The notes below the pieces were generated by a model. The model had not been told where the DNA came from. It made no database searches and was given only the letters and a program-made list of their open reading frames with translations. A DNA stretch of 64,000 nt from Rhodococcus pseudokoreensis (GTDB lineage Bacteria; Actinomycetota; Actinomycetes; Mycobacteriales; Mycobacteriaceae). Below are positions 52,061 through 60,305 of this stretch, in pieces (the first letter of the stretch is position 1; the number at the start of each line of letters is the position of its first letter). The stretch lies in the NCBI RefSeq assembly GCF_017068395.1, contig NZ_CP070619.1, positions 124,001-188,000 of the forward strand, read 5' to 3'. Both the position numbers and the translations under genes were made by a program.

Positions 52061-52133
52061 GTCGAGGAACCCTGGGTTGTACTCACGCAGCAGGGCGCGC
52101 AGTTTGTGACAGTCATTCGAGACAGGACCACGC

Positions 52134-52420
52134 GATGACCACTGCCCACGATATCGACCTGCGCGAGGTTCTGACCGACCGGACCTCCCCCTCCAGTCCC
52201 GATCTGCTGCGTCGCCTGCTGTCCACGTTCATCGAATCGAGGTCACCTCCGCCGAGGACGGGGCCGGCTGGCTGGCGTTCTTCCGATCGCTGGTCGCCCA
52301 CCGTGAGCGGGGCCCGGTTGGTGACCTCCGACGCCCACGCCGGCCTCGTCGCGGCAATCGGGGCGTCGCTGCCCGGGGCTGCCCGGCAGAGATGTCGAAC
52401 GCTGCACAGGATCAGGCTCC
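52134..52420 (+). mobile_element. internally deleted IS256-family transposase
   Basis: The start MTTAHDIDLREVLTDRTS with PDLLRRLLSTFIE is a typical IS256-type N-terminus. It is joined directly to a later part of the same protein, SAEDGAGWLAFFRSLVA and RLVTSDAHAGLVAAIGASLP, which holds a catalytic Asp region. Roughly the segment in between is missing and the frame changes. It is not functional and shows insertion followed by deletion next to the IS110 fragment. Confidence 0.78.
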
Positions 52421-52488
52421 GCACCACGTGCGCTTCTGGCAGGCTATTGCCCCACCTGTCCCCTACATGCCGATTACCGTCTGCTGGT

Positions 52489-53430
52489 ATGGGTACCACC
52501 TTCCACGGGCCGAGCCCGTGGCCACACATCACCCGCGCGATCCGCACCCGCGGCACGAGGTACGCGGCGATCGGCTACCTCGGCCAGGACGCACCCGACC
52601 TGCTGCCACTGCGAGCCGGGGACATTCTCGTCGTCAACGCCTCCAAGTCCGCGGTAAAAGCGCACGCCACCTCCCCCGCCGCCCTCGCGCACTACCTGAA
52701 CAAAGGTGTCCGGGTACTTTCCTGCCCCACCCTGCACGCCAAAGTCATCGCCACCACCACGCGGGCGGTGATCGGGTCGGCGAACGCCTCCGAGAACTCG
52801 ACCCTCGCCGACGACGGTGTGGTCATCACCGACGATCCCGAGATCATCGCCTCGGTACGGAAGTTCATCGACGCTCTCACCGAGATCACCGAGGTCGATC
52901 AGGTGTTCCTCGACGGCGCCATCCGGGAGTGGGAGATCGGCCGGGCCGTCCCGCTTCCCGGTGTCACCGGCCGGATCCGCCCCGAAGCGGACTTCCTGCC
53001 CGCACCGGTCACCCGGATGTTCGTCAAACACGCCGTCGACTACGAACCCACCCCTACCGAGAAACTGGTGCTCGACAGGCAACGGGGCGCCCACGCCACC
53101 GGTGGGCCGGCGGTGAAATACCAACTCGACTCCCTCCGCCTCGAGAAACCCGGCACCATCCGGCGGGGCGATGTGATCGTCTTCGTCTCCGCCGACGACC
53201 AGTGGCTCCACCCACCGGCGGTGGTGACCTCCGATGCCATGCGGGTCCCGCGGTCCGGCGGGGCGGTGCTGCATTTCCTGCGCACCCGCACCGACCTACC
53301 GGCCCTGCCCCTCACTGACGCAGCGAAGGCGCTCACCGATCTCGGACATCCGGGCTCCCGGCTACGCACCGATCACTACGTCCGCTCCCCGAGCCTGCGA
53401 GCCGCGTTGCTCGGGCTGTGGGAGCTGTAA
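52489..53430 (+). CDS. PLD-like domain protein (313 aa)
   Basis: Contains one phospholipase-D/nuclease-type segment, TLHAKVIATTTRAVIGSANA, at about 82-101: His and Lys of the HKD motif and the following GSxN are present, but the Asp is replaced by Thr. The N-terminal part (RAIRTRGTRYAAIGYLGQD) fits the first strand of such domains; the C-terminal 150 residues are unassigned. The ATG is used because upstream in-frame sequence is the IS256 remnant. It lies tail-to-tail with tpg. It could be a nuclease or DNA-binding protein of a mobile or defence type. Confidence 0.6.
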   Translation: MGTTFHGPSPWPHITRAIRTRGTRYAAIGYLGQDAPDLLPLRAGDILVVNASKSAVKAHATSPAALAHYLNKGVRVLSCPTLHAKVIATTTRAVIGSANASENSTLADDGVVITDDPEIIASVRKFIDALTEITEVDQVFLDGAIREWEIGRAVPLPGVTGRIRPEADFLPAPVTRMFVKHAVDYEPTPTEKLVLDRQRGAHATGGPAVKYQLDSLRLEKPGTIRRGDVIVFVSADDQWLHPPAVVTSDAMRVPRSGGAVLHFLRTRTDLPALPLTDAAKALTDLGHPGSRLRTDHYVRSPSLRAALLGLWEL

Positions 53431-53530
53431 CCGGAACCGACCCGGGTGGGCTTTCGCGGGATCGCAACAAAAGCGCACGCCGGCATAGTGGTCGGGTTCG
53501 GCTCGTGCCCCGCAGCTGTGCTCTCGGTCG

Positions 53531-54328
53531 TCAGATCCAGTCGATGTGGACGGAGTCGATGTGGTCGAAATGGAATCCGAACTGGTCGCTGTATTTGTCG
53601 AAGCCCTTGTTCTCGGGGTAGTCGAGGGTGGCATGTCGTTCGAGGAGTGCCACGACGCGAGCGTGGTCGTCGCCTGCCAGTGCGGCGGCGAGTTCACGGG
53701 ATTCGTCGCTGCTGAACGGTGTGTCCGAGTTGGCGAAATCCAGTGTGCGGACACGATAGTCGTATCCCTCGTCGGCGCCGTTGCGGACCATCACCCCGCC
53801 CCTGACGCGAATGACGGCCTTCTTCGGTGTTCCGTCCGGGCGGAGTACGCCGGCGCGTTTCATGATGTCCTGGGCTGTGACGTTCCTGAGTTTCTTGCCG
53901 GCGTCGGCACGCAGTTCATTCGTGTCCCCGGACCGGTATCGGGAAACGGCGGATCGGGACCGTCCGATCTTCGCGGCAACGGCGTCGATGCCGCCGAGGC
54001 GTTCGATCGCTGCGCGGCGTTGCGCACGCTCGAGGACGTCGGCGTGCGGGATGCGGCCAAGTTGGGCCCATCGACGCAGTGTGCGGTCCGACGGCGGTGT
54101 CCGGCCGGCATCGATCGCCGCCTGGCGCAGTCCCTCGTTGCCGAGCTCTTTGCGCAGCTGCGTGACCGAGACCTTGCTGGTCAGCCCGGCCAGTCCACCG
54201 CTCTTGACCTGCTTCGACTTTTCGACGCCGGTCGTTGCGGCGCCCGCGACCGAGACCTTGAGGCCGTCGAGACCGACCGTTTGCTGGGGCGGCTTCGTGG
54301 TCCGCGGCTTCGGAAGATGAAGCGCCAT
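53531..54328 (-). CDS. tpg: telomere terminal protein Tpg homologue (265 aa)
   Basis: Homologue of the protein covalently attached to 5' ends of linear actinobacterial replicons. Two helix-turn-helix-like segments are visible: SDRTLRRWAQLGRIP (about 80-95) and DAVAAKIGRSRSAVSRYRSG (about 112-131). The C-terminal half has AVIRVRGGVMVRNGADEGYD, where Streptomyces Tpg has a similar RVRARFG strand, and the end DQFGFHFDHIDSVHIDWI parallels the VEFTDIDYIELDL ending of Tpg. It is longer than the 185-residue Streptomyces protein through an N-terminal extension. The ATG shares its A with the tap stop (TGATG), so translation is coupled. Confidence 0.75.
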   Translation of the reverse strand: MALHLPKPRTTKPPQQTVGLDGLKVSVAGAATTGVEKSKQVKSGGLAGLTSKVSVTQLRKELGNEGLRQAAIDAGRTPPSDRTLRRWAQLGRIPHADVLERAQRRAAIERLGGIDAVAAKIGRSRSAVSRYRSGDTNELRADAGKKLRNVTAQDIMKRAGVLRPDGTPKKAVIRVRGGVMVRNGADEGYDYRVRTLDFANSDTPFSSDESRELAAALAGDDHARVVALLERHATLDYPENKGFDKYSDQFGFHFDHIDSVHIDWI

Positions 54329-56094
54329 CACTCGTCCTCTTCCTCGGCGAAGGCCGCTTTGATCGCCAGATTCACGTCGTGAACGTCCTCGGCGGAAGCG
54401 AAGGCGGATAGGAGTGTATCCGTGACGATGGTGTCCTTCTCCACCGACATCTTCCCGAGCGCCTCACTCGGGTCGGCGATGTCCTCGCCGCCGGCGAGCA
54501 GATACACCCAGGAGTCGGTGACGGTGCGGATCGGCCAGCGGCCGTGCTCACGGGCAATCCGCATCGCGACGCGGCGGCCGCGCCACCGGCAATGCGCGAT
54601 GATCGCCGCCCGCCACAGCGGCTGGTGATGGTGCTGCATTCGTGTCGCAGTCCACATGTCGGGGTTGACCATCCGCCCGATGTAGCCCTTGTAGCAAGAT
54701 CCGACGAACCGTTTCGTCGGCGCGTCGTCGATGTCCACCGCGGCGCGTCGGGCCTCGCGCAGGATCTTCGCCCACTTGTCCAGCACCCGGCCCTGCTGCG
54801 GATACACCCAGGCCTCGGTGATGTCGAGATCGTCGAGATCGGCGCCGATCCCGCCATCGGCCACCGGCGAGCACAATCCGTCGAGGCTGACCGAGGTGAC
54901 CCAGGTCTGCACGGGCTGGTCGTCGAGCATGTGCGGGTGCGGCAACGGCAGCTTGCCGGGCAGCGACAGCGTCTGCCCGGGCGGCAGGGTCACCCGCCAC
55001 AGCCCGAACGGGGCACCCTTGTCCCCTGCTGCCGCAGCGGCAGCCGCCTCACCGGTCAGATGCTCGGGCTGCCCGTACCCGAATTCGAGCATGCCCGCGG
55101 AGGCGAGGTAGGCGGCGCGTTGGTCGATGGACACCACCCGGCTCGTTCCGTCGAGGTCCTCGGCGTCGGGCACCCTGGTCCAGCCGACTGCGGGTTCGAG
55201 GTCGCCGCGTGGGGCGCCGTCGAGGGGCGGTACCGGGCCCGCGGTCGCCACGACGAGGCCCTTCCCCGAGCGGGTGCGTTCCCGCTTGATCTTGTCGACG
55301 ATCGCGGCGCCGGTGCGTGCGGGTGTCGGCCCGGGGAGCACCCCGAGATTCTTCGCGGACCATGCCAGCCGGCGTCCCAGCTCGCGTGCTGCCGGGAGGT
55401 CGTCGTCCGGGAGATACGTTCCGGCGGTGGGTGAGCCGAGAATGCCCATCTCGCCGACCCGGTTGTTCCAGCCGAAGTCCTTGTTCCAGTACGTCCACAC
55501 GTACGGCTCGATCACCACATCGACCATCGAGGTGAACTTGCCGACGGACCGGGACAGGTGCACCACATGCCCCGGGTCGCCCCGCAACTCCCATCCCGCA
55601 TTCAGCATCGGTGTCAGGGTTGCCTGCAGGACCGCGGTCAGATCGGAAGCGGCACGGGTGCGCAGCGCCTCCATGTCCTCGAAGTCGTCTTCCGAGCCGG
55701 GGTCGATCACCCACCCCAACGCCTCGCACGCACCCTGGCCCACGATCCACACCTGCGGAGGCGCACCCAGCGGGGTCAGGGCGGCCCAACGAATCAGCTT
55801 GTCGAGCTTGTCGACCGAATCCACCGGACCGGTCAGCTCACGGCCGGACGGTGTGTACGTACCCTCGACGGTCACGATCAGGGCGTGGCCATCAGCTTCG
55901 TCTCCCCCCGGGAGCGTCTCCCACGCCGGTGGGGTGGCGGCTGCGGCACTGCCTGTTTCCGGGGGTGGTGGGGTCGAGATAGCTTCGGCAACGTCGGGTT
56001 GTTCGTCCGGTTCGGGTTCGGGGGGAACGTCAGCCGGGTCGACGTGTGTTGTGGTGTCATCGAATTCGAACAGTGCGTATTGGTCGTCTGCCAT
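54328..56094 (-). CDS. tap: telomere-associated protein Tap homologue (588 aa)
   Basis: Homologue of Tap, the partner that brings Tpg to single-stranded telomere ends. The first 60 residues are acidic and proline-rich; the middle holds GGxx-type strands; the second half matches Tap order: VVSIDQRAAYLASAGMLEFG (about 321), WVYPQQGRVLDKWAKILREA, TKRFVGSCYKGYIGRM (about 460) and RAAIIAHCRWRGRRVAMRIA with TVTDSWVYLLAGG (about 524). These resemble polymerase motifs A, B and C. The helix-turn-helix of Streptomyces Tap was not found at the N-terminus. ATG at 56094 has GGGAGG seven bases upstream. Coupled to tpg, as in Streptomyces. Confidence 0.75.
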   Translation of the reverse strand: MADDQYALFEFDDTTTHVDPADVPPEPEPDEQPDVAEAISTPPPPETGSAAAATPPAWETLPGGDEADGHALIVTVEGTYTPSGRELTGPVDSVDKLDKLIRWAALTPLGAPPQVWIVGQGACEALGWVIDPGSEDDFEDMEALRTRAASDLTAVLQATLTPMLNAGWELRGDPGHVVHLSRSVGKFTSMVDVVIEPYVWTYWNKDFGWNNRVGEMGILGSPTAGTYLPDDDLPAARELGRRLAWSAKNLGVLPGPTPARTGAAIVDKIKRERTRSGKGLVVATAGPVPPLDGAPRGDLEPAVGWTRVPDAEDLDGTSRVVSIDQRAAYLASAGMLEFGYGQPEHLTGEAAAAAAAGDKGAPFGLWRVTLPPGQTLSLPGKLPLPHPHMLDDQPVQTWVTSVSLDGLCSPVADGGIGADLDDLDITEAWVYPQQGRVLDKWAKILREARRAAVDIDDAPTKRFVGSCYKGYIGRMVNPDMWTATRMQHHHQPLWRAAIIAHCRWRGRRVAMRIAREHGRWPIRTVTDSWVYLLAGGEDIADPSEALGKMSVEKDTIVTDTLLSAFASAEDVHDVNLAIKAAFAEEEDE

Positions 56095-56115
56095 TGATCG
56101 CCCTCCCCCGTTCAT

Positions 56116-56406
56116 CTATTCAGCGACCTCGCCGTTGGAGTCCACGTCGGGCACGCCGTTGCGTGCGAAGAACTCCTGCAGCGCAACGTCGACGACATTG
56201 GTCACCGAATATCCGTACTCCTGAGTGAACCACCCCAGCCGCCGCGACGTACTCACGAGCACGCGGGTATTGAGGGGCTCCTTGTCCGGTCCCTTTTTCG
56301 GCTCCAGTGCCGAGGTAATTCGTGGCGTCGAGGTGGGTGTTTCGGACCTCTCGGCGCGATGCCGGGATCGGGCATTTCGACTTCCCAGTCCGCGAGAATC
56401 GGGCAT
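56116..56406 (-). CDS. small ribbon-helix-helix-like DNA-binding protein (96 aa)
   Basis: Basic, disordered N-terminus (SRGLGSRNARSRHRAERSE) followed by a C-terminal segment with the pattern of a ribbon-helix-helix fold: LNTRVLVSTSRRLGWFTQ, EYGYSVTNVVDVALQEFFAR. Similar small proteins act as repressors or partition proteins of actinobacterial plasmids. The ATG at 56406 has GAGAGGA nine bases upstream; a longer frame to 56487 lacks a site. It is 21 bases ahead of tap, so it is the first gene of the telomere operon and may bind the palindromes at 56520-56555. Confidence 0.6.
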   Translation of the reverse strand: MPDSRGLGSRNARSRHRAERSETPTSTPRITSALEPKKGPDKEPLNTRVLVSTSRRLGWFTQEYGYSVTNVVDVALQEFFARNGVPDVDSNGEVAE

Positions 56407-57158
56407 CGCACGTTGTCCTCTCCACATCCCGGTCGCCGGCGTTGCGTCACAGCCCGCCGACCTCGAATCGGCTTTGAACGTAGCCAACCGCCCTGGGAGC
56501 GAACTTACGTGCTAGCTTCCTTGCGCGCAAGAATACGTGAATATTTGCGCGCAAGGTGCCTCCGATCTGTCCCACCGGGAGAGCCCTCAGCTAATGCGGC
56601 AAGAGGCGCCTCTGCACGTAAACACCGCGGTGACCAGGTCGTATGCGGCTCCACTGACAAGGTCTTGCCGGCAACTATTCGTCGTAATGGGTCTCGATGC
56701 CCAAGGGGCGTGCACTTGGAATCTCGTTCACCGCGCTGGAATCTCGCGAATGAAACGCTCCCCCGCGGGAAGAAGTGAGTGTCCGCTGCGCGATTCGAAC
56801 GCGCGCAGAGCACGCGCAGAGTCGGTCGATGAGGCCGATCGGCGGGGACCTGACCGTGCGGGTAACTACCAGATCTGAGCACGCACGCTGGCCACGCGCT
56901 GACTAAATTCAAGATAGGGCGCTTCCGAATTCAATCGCACATAGCGCTATTCCTGCCAACGGAATCGGTTAGGGGAAAGCCGGGACGGATGCCGTTCGAG
57001 GTGTTCAGGCGAACAATGCCGAGTTGAGAAGTGAATCGATGCGGTCTTCTGCCACAACGTTTTTCGCGAGTTTACTCGATTATTCTACTTCCGGTTGCCG
57101 AGTGGTCCAGGAAGCGGATCCAGGCGCAGTCCCCGTGAACCACAGTCAGACACCCGAA
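56407..57158. other. upstream region of the telomere operon and adjoining gene-free stretch
   Basis: No intact gene in about 750 bases. It holds the paired TTGCGCGCAA palindromes (next entry), a T-arm-like GCGCG-TTCGAAT-CGCGC on the minus strand near 56790 without the rest of a tRNA, and at 57005-57079 (minus) a remnant reading SSKLAKNVVAEDRIDSLLNS related to the fragment at 48500-48690. Confidence 0.45.
56520..56555. promoter_or_regulatory. two palindromes TTGCGCGCAA, 24 bp apart
   Basis: CTTGCGCGCAAG at 56520-56531 and TTGCGCGCAAG at 56545-56555 are each self-complementary, with AT-rich sequence between. They are about 115-150 bases upstream of the ribbon-helix-helix-like gene. Spacing slightly over two helix turns suits cooperative binding of a dimeric repressor, or iteron-like replication sites. 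Confidence 0.55.
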
Positions 57159-57608
57159 TCACGCCGCCGGTCGCCTCTTCGGCACCAGTAACGCCACAAA
57201 CGCGACGATCAGGCCACCGCCGGCGAGGTACAGCCCCCAGCGATCGGTGAGCACGGTGTCGTAGTGGTCCCGAAGGTAGCCACCGACACGATCATTGAGC
57301 CGCCACCCGAACACCGCGAGCGTGCCGATCCCCACGATCACGCCCAGCCACTCGGCCGCACGGGAACCCACCAACGCGGCGACCAGCAGCAAGGCCGCAG
57401 CGCCCAGCAGCAGTGCCGTCATCGACTTGTAGAAGGTCACGGCCTGATTCTCGATCTGCTCAACGTCGGTGATTCCGGTGGGGAAGCCGTCACGGAGATC
57501 GATCACCGCGACGTCGCCTGGCGTAACGCCGCCGACGACGGGAAGGAAGGCACCGATCGCGACCGCAATGGCGCACGCGAACAGGACCAGATGGATGAAG
57601 CTGCGCAT
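57159..57608 (-). CDS. small four-helix membrane protein (149 aa)
   Basis: Unknown function. Four hydrophobic helices are visible: LVLFACAIAVAIGAFLPVVG, MTALLLGAAALLLVAALVG, WLGVIVGIGTLAVFGW and GLYLAGGGLIVAFVALLVP. The loop after helix 1 (VTPGDVAVIDLRDGFPTGIT) is extracytoplasmic in the expected topology. The ATG at 57608 has AGGAG seven bases upstream; an ATG two codons earlier abuts that site. Similar small proteins are common in mycobacteria and rhodococci. Stands alone on the minus strand. Confidence 0.65.
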   Translation of the reverse strand: MRSFIHLVLFACAIAVAIGAFLPVVGGVTPGDVAVIDLRDGFPTGITDVEQIENQAVTFYKSMTALLLGAAALLLVAALVGSRAAEWLGVIVGIGTLAVFGWRLNDRVGGYLRDHYDTVLTDRWGLYLAGGGLIVAFVALLVPKRRPAA

Positions 57609-57849
57609 CGGCATTCTCCTCGGTATCGGGCGGATGATACGGCGTCGGTTTCGGTTACTCGTCCGGCACCGGGGGCGGCCCGAAGCTGATCGATCGACAA
57701 CGACACCGTAGTGCTGCGGACCGCACCGAACCGGGACCGTGCCGCAGCAAGAGGCTCCGCCATCGCCGCTCGCCGGGCGAACCGGGGCCGCAGCGCATAT
57801 GCTTCCGGTCCCCCGCCGGCACACACAGCAACACAGAGCGGAGCGCACG

Positions 57850-58077
57850 ATGACCATCACGATCTACGCCAAACCGGCCTGCGTGCAATGCACCGCCACC
57901 TACCGCGCCCTGGACAAGGAAGGCCTCGAATACACGGTCGTCGACATCACCCGCGACCTCGACGCCCACGACTATGTGCGGGCTCTCGGCTACCTGCAGG
58001 CGCCCGTCGTCGTGGCCGGTGACGACCATTGGGCCGGCTTCCGCCCCGACCGCATCAAGGCCCTCACCGCAGCCTGA
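57850..58077 (+). CDS. NrdH-type glutaredoxin-like redoxin (75 aa)
   Basis: Thioredoxin-fold redoxin of NrdH size. It starts with ITIYAKPACVQCTATYRALD, where CVQC is the redox pair (family usual CVQC), and the later AGDDHWAGFRPDRI matches the W-S-G-F-R-P-D-x-I block of NrdH. It normally reduces class Ib ribonucleotide reductase with thioredoxin reductase; nrdI and nrdEF are not beside it. Convergent with the Lrp gene. Confidence 0.88.
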   Translation: MTITIYAKPACVQCTATYRALDKEGLEYTVVDITRDLDAHDYVRALGYLQAPVVVAGDDHWAGFRPDRIKALTAA

Positions 58078-58094
58078 CCGCGACTCCAGGCACC

Positions 58095-58640
58095 TCAGCG
58101 GCCCGACGACGGCTCGACCTGAGGCGCCCGGAGTCGCGGGCGCACATGCTCGAAGATCAGGATGGTCTCGGTCGAGGCGACCGCAGGATGCGCACTGAGG
58201 TGGTCGAGGACGAAACGCCTCAGCTCCTCGCTGCTCCCGGTCGCGACGTGGATCAGGTAATCGTCGGCGCCGGCGATGAAGTACACGTTCAGCACGTCGT
58301 CGAGGGTGGCGAGTTGCTCGGCGAGCTGCCCGAGGTGCTGTCGTGCATTGGCCTGCACGCGGACTGCGATCATCGCCTGCAGGTCCCTGCCCAGGGTGGC
58401 GGGGTCGATGTCCGCGTGAAAGCCGCGGATCACTCCTCGGTCGATCAGGGAGCGCACGCGACCCAGGCAGGTAGACGGTGCGATGCCCGCGAGAGCGGCG
58501 AGTGCGTTGTTGGGGGTACGGGCGTCCCGCGAGAGTTGATCGAGGAGGATCCGATCGATGTCGTCTATCGCCGCCCCCGCTCGAACATCATTCGATCGCG
58601 GGCCGTCGGAATACGGCGTCCCCGGAATATTCTTCTTCAT
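58095..58640 (-). CDS. Lrp/AsnC-family transcription regulator (181 aa)
   Basis: N-terminal AsnC-type helix-turn-helix, IDDIDRILLDQLSRDARTPN then LAALAGIAPSTCLGRVRSLI, and a C-terminal RAM ligand domain (LQAMIAVRVQANARQHLG, VYFIAGADDYLIHVA). The ATG is followed upstream by AT-rich sequence with TTCTTC repeats that may be its own binding sites. It is divergent from the NADH dehydrogenase gene. Likely senses an amino acid; target unknown. Confidence 0.88.
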   Translation of the reverse strand: MKKNIPGTPYSDGPRSNDVRAGAAIDDIDRILLDQLSRDARTPNNALAALAGIAPSTCLGRVRSLIDRGVIRGFHADIDPATLGRDLQAMIAVRVQANARQHLGQLAEQLATLDDVLNVYFIAGADDYLIHVATGSSEELRRFVLDHLSAHPAVASTETILIFEHVRPRLRAPQVEPSSGR

Positions 58641-58835
58641 CGGCTCAGTCTAGAGAATTTTCTTCTTACACCTTGGATTCGGTGCGCCGATTGTTCACCA
58701 TTGATGCCTGTCAGCCGAATTTTCCGGCAGACCTTCACGAACCACGAGCACCCGCCCCTACTCCCCTGCTCCACGGCTGCAAAATGCCCCGACACCGAGA
58801 TCGTCGCCGCCCAGCGTGATCGGAAAGGCTCCAAC

Positions 58836-60227
58836 ATGAGCAACCCACAGTCCCCGTCCGCGCGCCACCGCGTCGTCGTGATCGGATCCGGCTTCGGTGG
58901 GTTGTTCGCGACCAAGGCCCTCCGCCGCGCGGACGTCGACGTCACGGTGATCGACCGCACCACCCACCACCTGTTCCAGCCCCTCCTCTATCAGGTGGCG
59001 ACCGGCATCCTCTCCGAGGGTGAGATCGCCCCGTCGACGCGGATGATCCTCAAGGACCAGGCCAACACCGCCGTCCGCCTCGGTGACGTCACCGGAATCG
59101 ACCTCACCGAACGCACCGTGACGTCCGAACACCTCGGCCAGTCCACCGTCACCGGATACGACAGCCTCATCGTCTCCGCCGGGGCGCAGCAGTCGTATTT
59201 CGGCAACGACCACTTCGCCGAACACGCCCCGGGAATGAAGTCCATCGACGACGCCCTCGAACTCCGCGGCCGCATCCTCGGCGCGTTCGAGCAGGCCGAG
59301 GTGACCGCCGACCCGCAGGAGCGGGCACGCCTGCTCACGTTCGTCGTGGTCGGTGCCGGGCCCACCGGCGTCGAGATGGCCGGTCAGATCGCCGAACTCG
59401 CCCACCGAACCCTCGTCGGGGCCTACACCAACTTCGACCCCCGCGACGCACGGATCATCCTGCTCGACGCAGCCTCCGCGGTATTGCCGCCGTTCGGTGA
59501 CAACCTGGGTTCGGAGGCGGCGGAAACCCTCGAGAAGCTCGGGGTCGAGGTGCGGCTGGGTGCGTCGGTGACCGACGTCGACGCCGGCGGACTGACCGTC
59601 CGGGATGCCGAGGGCACCGAGCACCGCATCGCGTCCGTCTGCAAGGTCTGGTCCGCAGGGGTGGCGGCCAGCCCACTCGGCGCGCAACTCGCCGCCCAGT
59701 CGGGTGCCGCCCTCGACCGCGCAGGCCGCGTCGCCGTCGAAGAAGATCTCACGCTGCCGGGCCATCCCGACGTGTTCGTCGTCGGCGACATGATGTCGCG
59801 TGATCGCCTGCCCGGCGTCGCCCAGGTCGCGATCCAGGGTGGCCGCTACGCCGCGAAGCGGATCGCCGCCGAGGTCGCCGCGGCAGCCACGGGACGCCCG
59901 GCGCCGGAACGGCCGCCGTTCCGGTACCGCGACAAGGGCTCGATGGCCACGATTTCCCGGTTCAACGCGGTCGCCAAGATCGGCGGTGTCGAGCTGACCG
60001 GTTTCCTCGCGTGGGTCATCTGGCTGGCGGTGCACGTGGTCTACGTCGTCGGGTTCCGGAGCCGTGTCGCCACCCTGCTGTCGTGGGCGTGGACTTTCCT
60101 CGGCACCTGGCGCGGGCAACTGACCAACACACATCAGCAGATCACCGCCCGCAATGCGATCGCGCAACTGCACAGCCTCGAACGTCGCGCCGAGGATGCG
60201 GAAGTAGTTGTCGCACAAGTGATCTGA
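58836..60227 (+). CDS. ndh: type II NADH:quinone dehydrogenase (463 aa)
   Basis: Single-subunit, non-proton-pumping NADH dehydrogenase. FAD loop VVVIGSGFGGLFATKALRR, quinone-side HHLFQPLLYQVATGIL, NADH loop VVVGAGPTGVEMAGQI, and ADVFVVGD-type FAD motif (DVFVVGDMMS). The C-terminus has a membrane-anchoring hydrophobic helix FLAWVIWLAVHVVYVVGFRS. ATG follows AAAGG. It passes electrons from NADH to menaquinone at the inner membrane face. Confidence 0.9.
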   Translation: MSNPQSPSARHRVVVIGSGFGGLFATKALRRADVDVTVIDRTTHHLFQPLLYQVATGILSEGEIAPSTRMILKDQANTAVRLGDVTGIDLTERTVTSEHLGQSTVTGYDSLIVSAGAQQSYFGNDHFAEHAPGMKSIDDALELRGRILGAFEQAEVTADPQERARLLTFVVVGAGPTGVEMAGQIAELAHRTLVGAYTNFDPRDARIILLDAASAVLPPFGDNLGSEAAETLEKLGVEVRLGASVTDVDAGGLTVRDAEGTEHRIASVCKVWSAGVAASPLGAQLAAQSGAALDRAGRVAVEEDLTLPGHPDVFVVGDMMSRDRLPGVAQVAIQGGRYAAKRIAAEVAAAATGRPAPERPPFRYRDKGSMATISRFNAVAKIGGVELTGFLAWVIWLAVHVVYVVGFRSRVATLLSWAWTFLGTWRGQLTNTHQQITARNAIAQLHSLERRAEDAEVVVAQVI

Positions 60228-60305
60228 CGATCACATACGCCGTCGGCGCACAATCGTGAACGACGGCGATCTCGCTCGCGCGGCACACGGCTAGACGATC
60301 CACAC

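Noticed and set aside
56777..56850. Possible tRNA on the minus strand (GCGCG-TTCGAAT-CGCGC arm)
   Set aside because: The T-arm-like hairpin and a possible AGCGGAC acceptor half exist, but no GTCCGCT partner, D-arm or anticodon arm lies at the right distance. At best a relic of an attachment site.
57085..57130. tRNA-Leu/Ser-like 5' part (gccgagtggtcc)
   Set aside because: Only a D-arm-like stretch is present; no anticodon or T arm follows.
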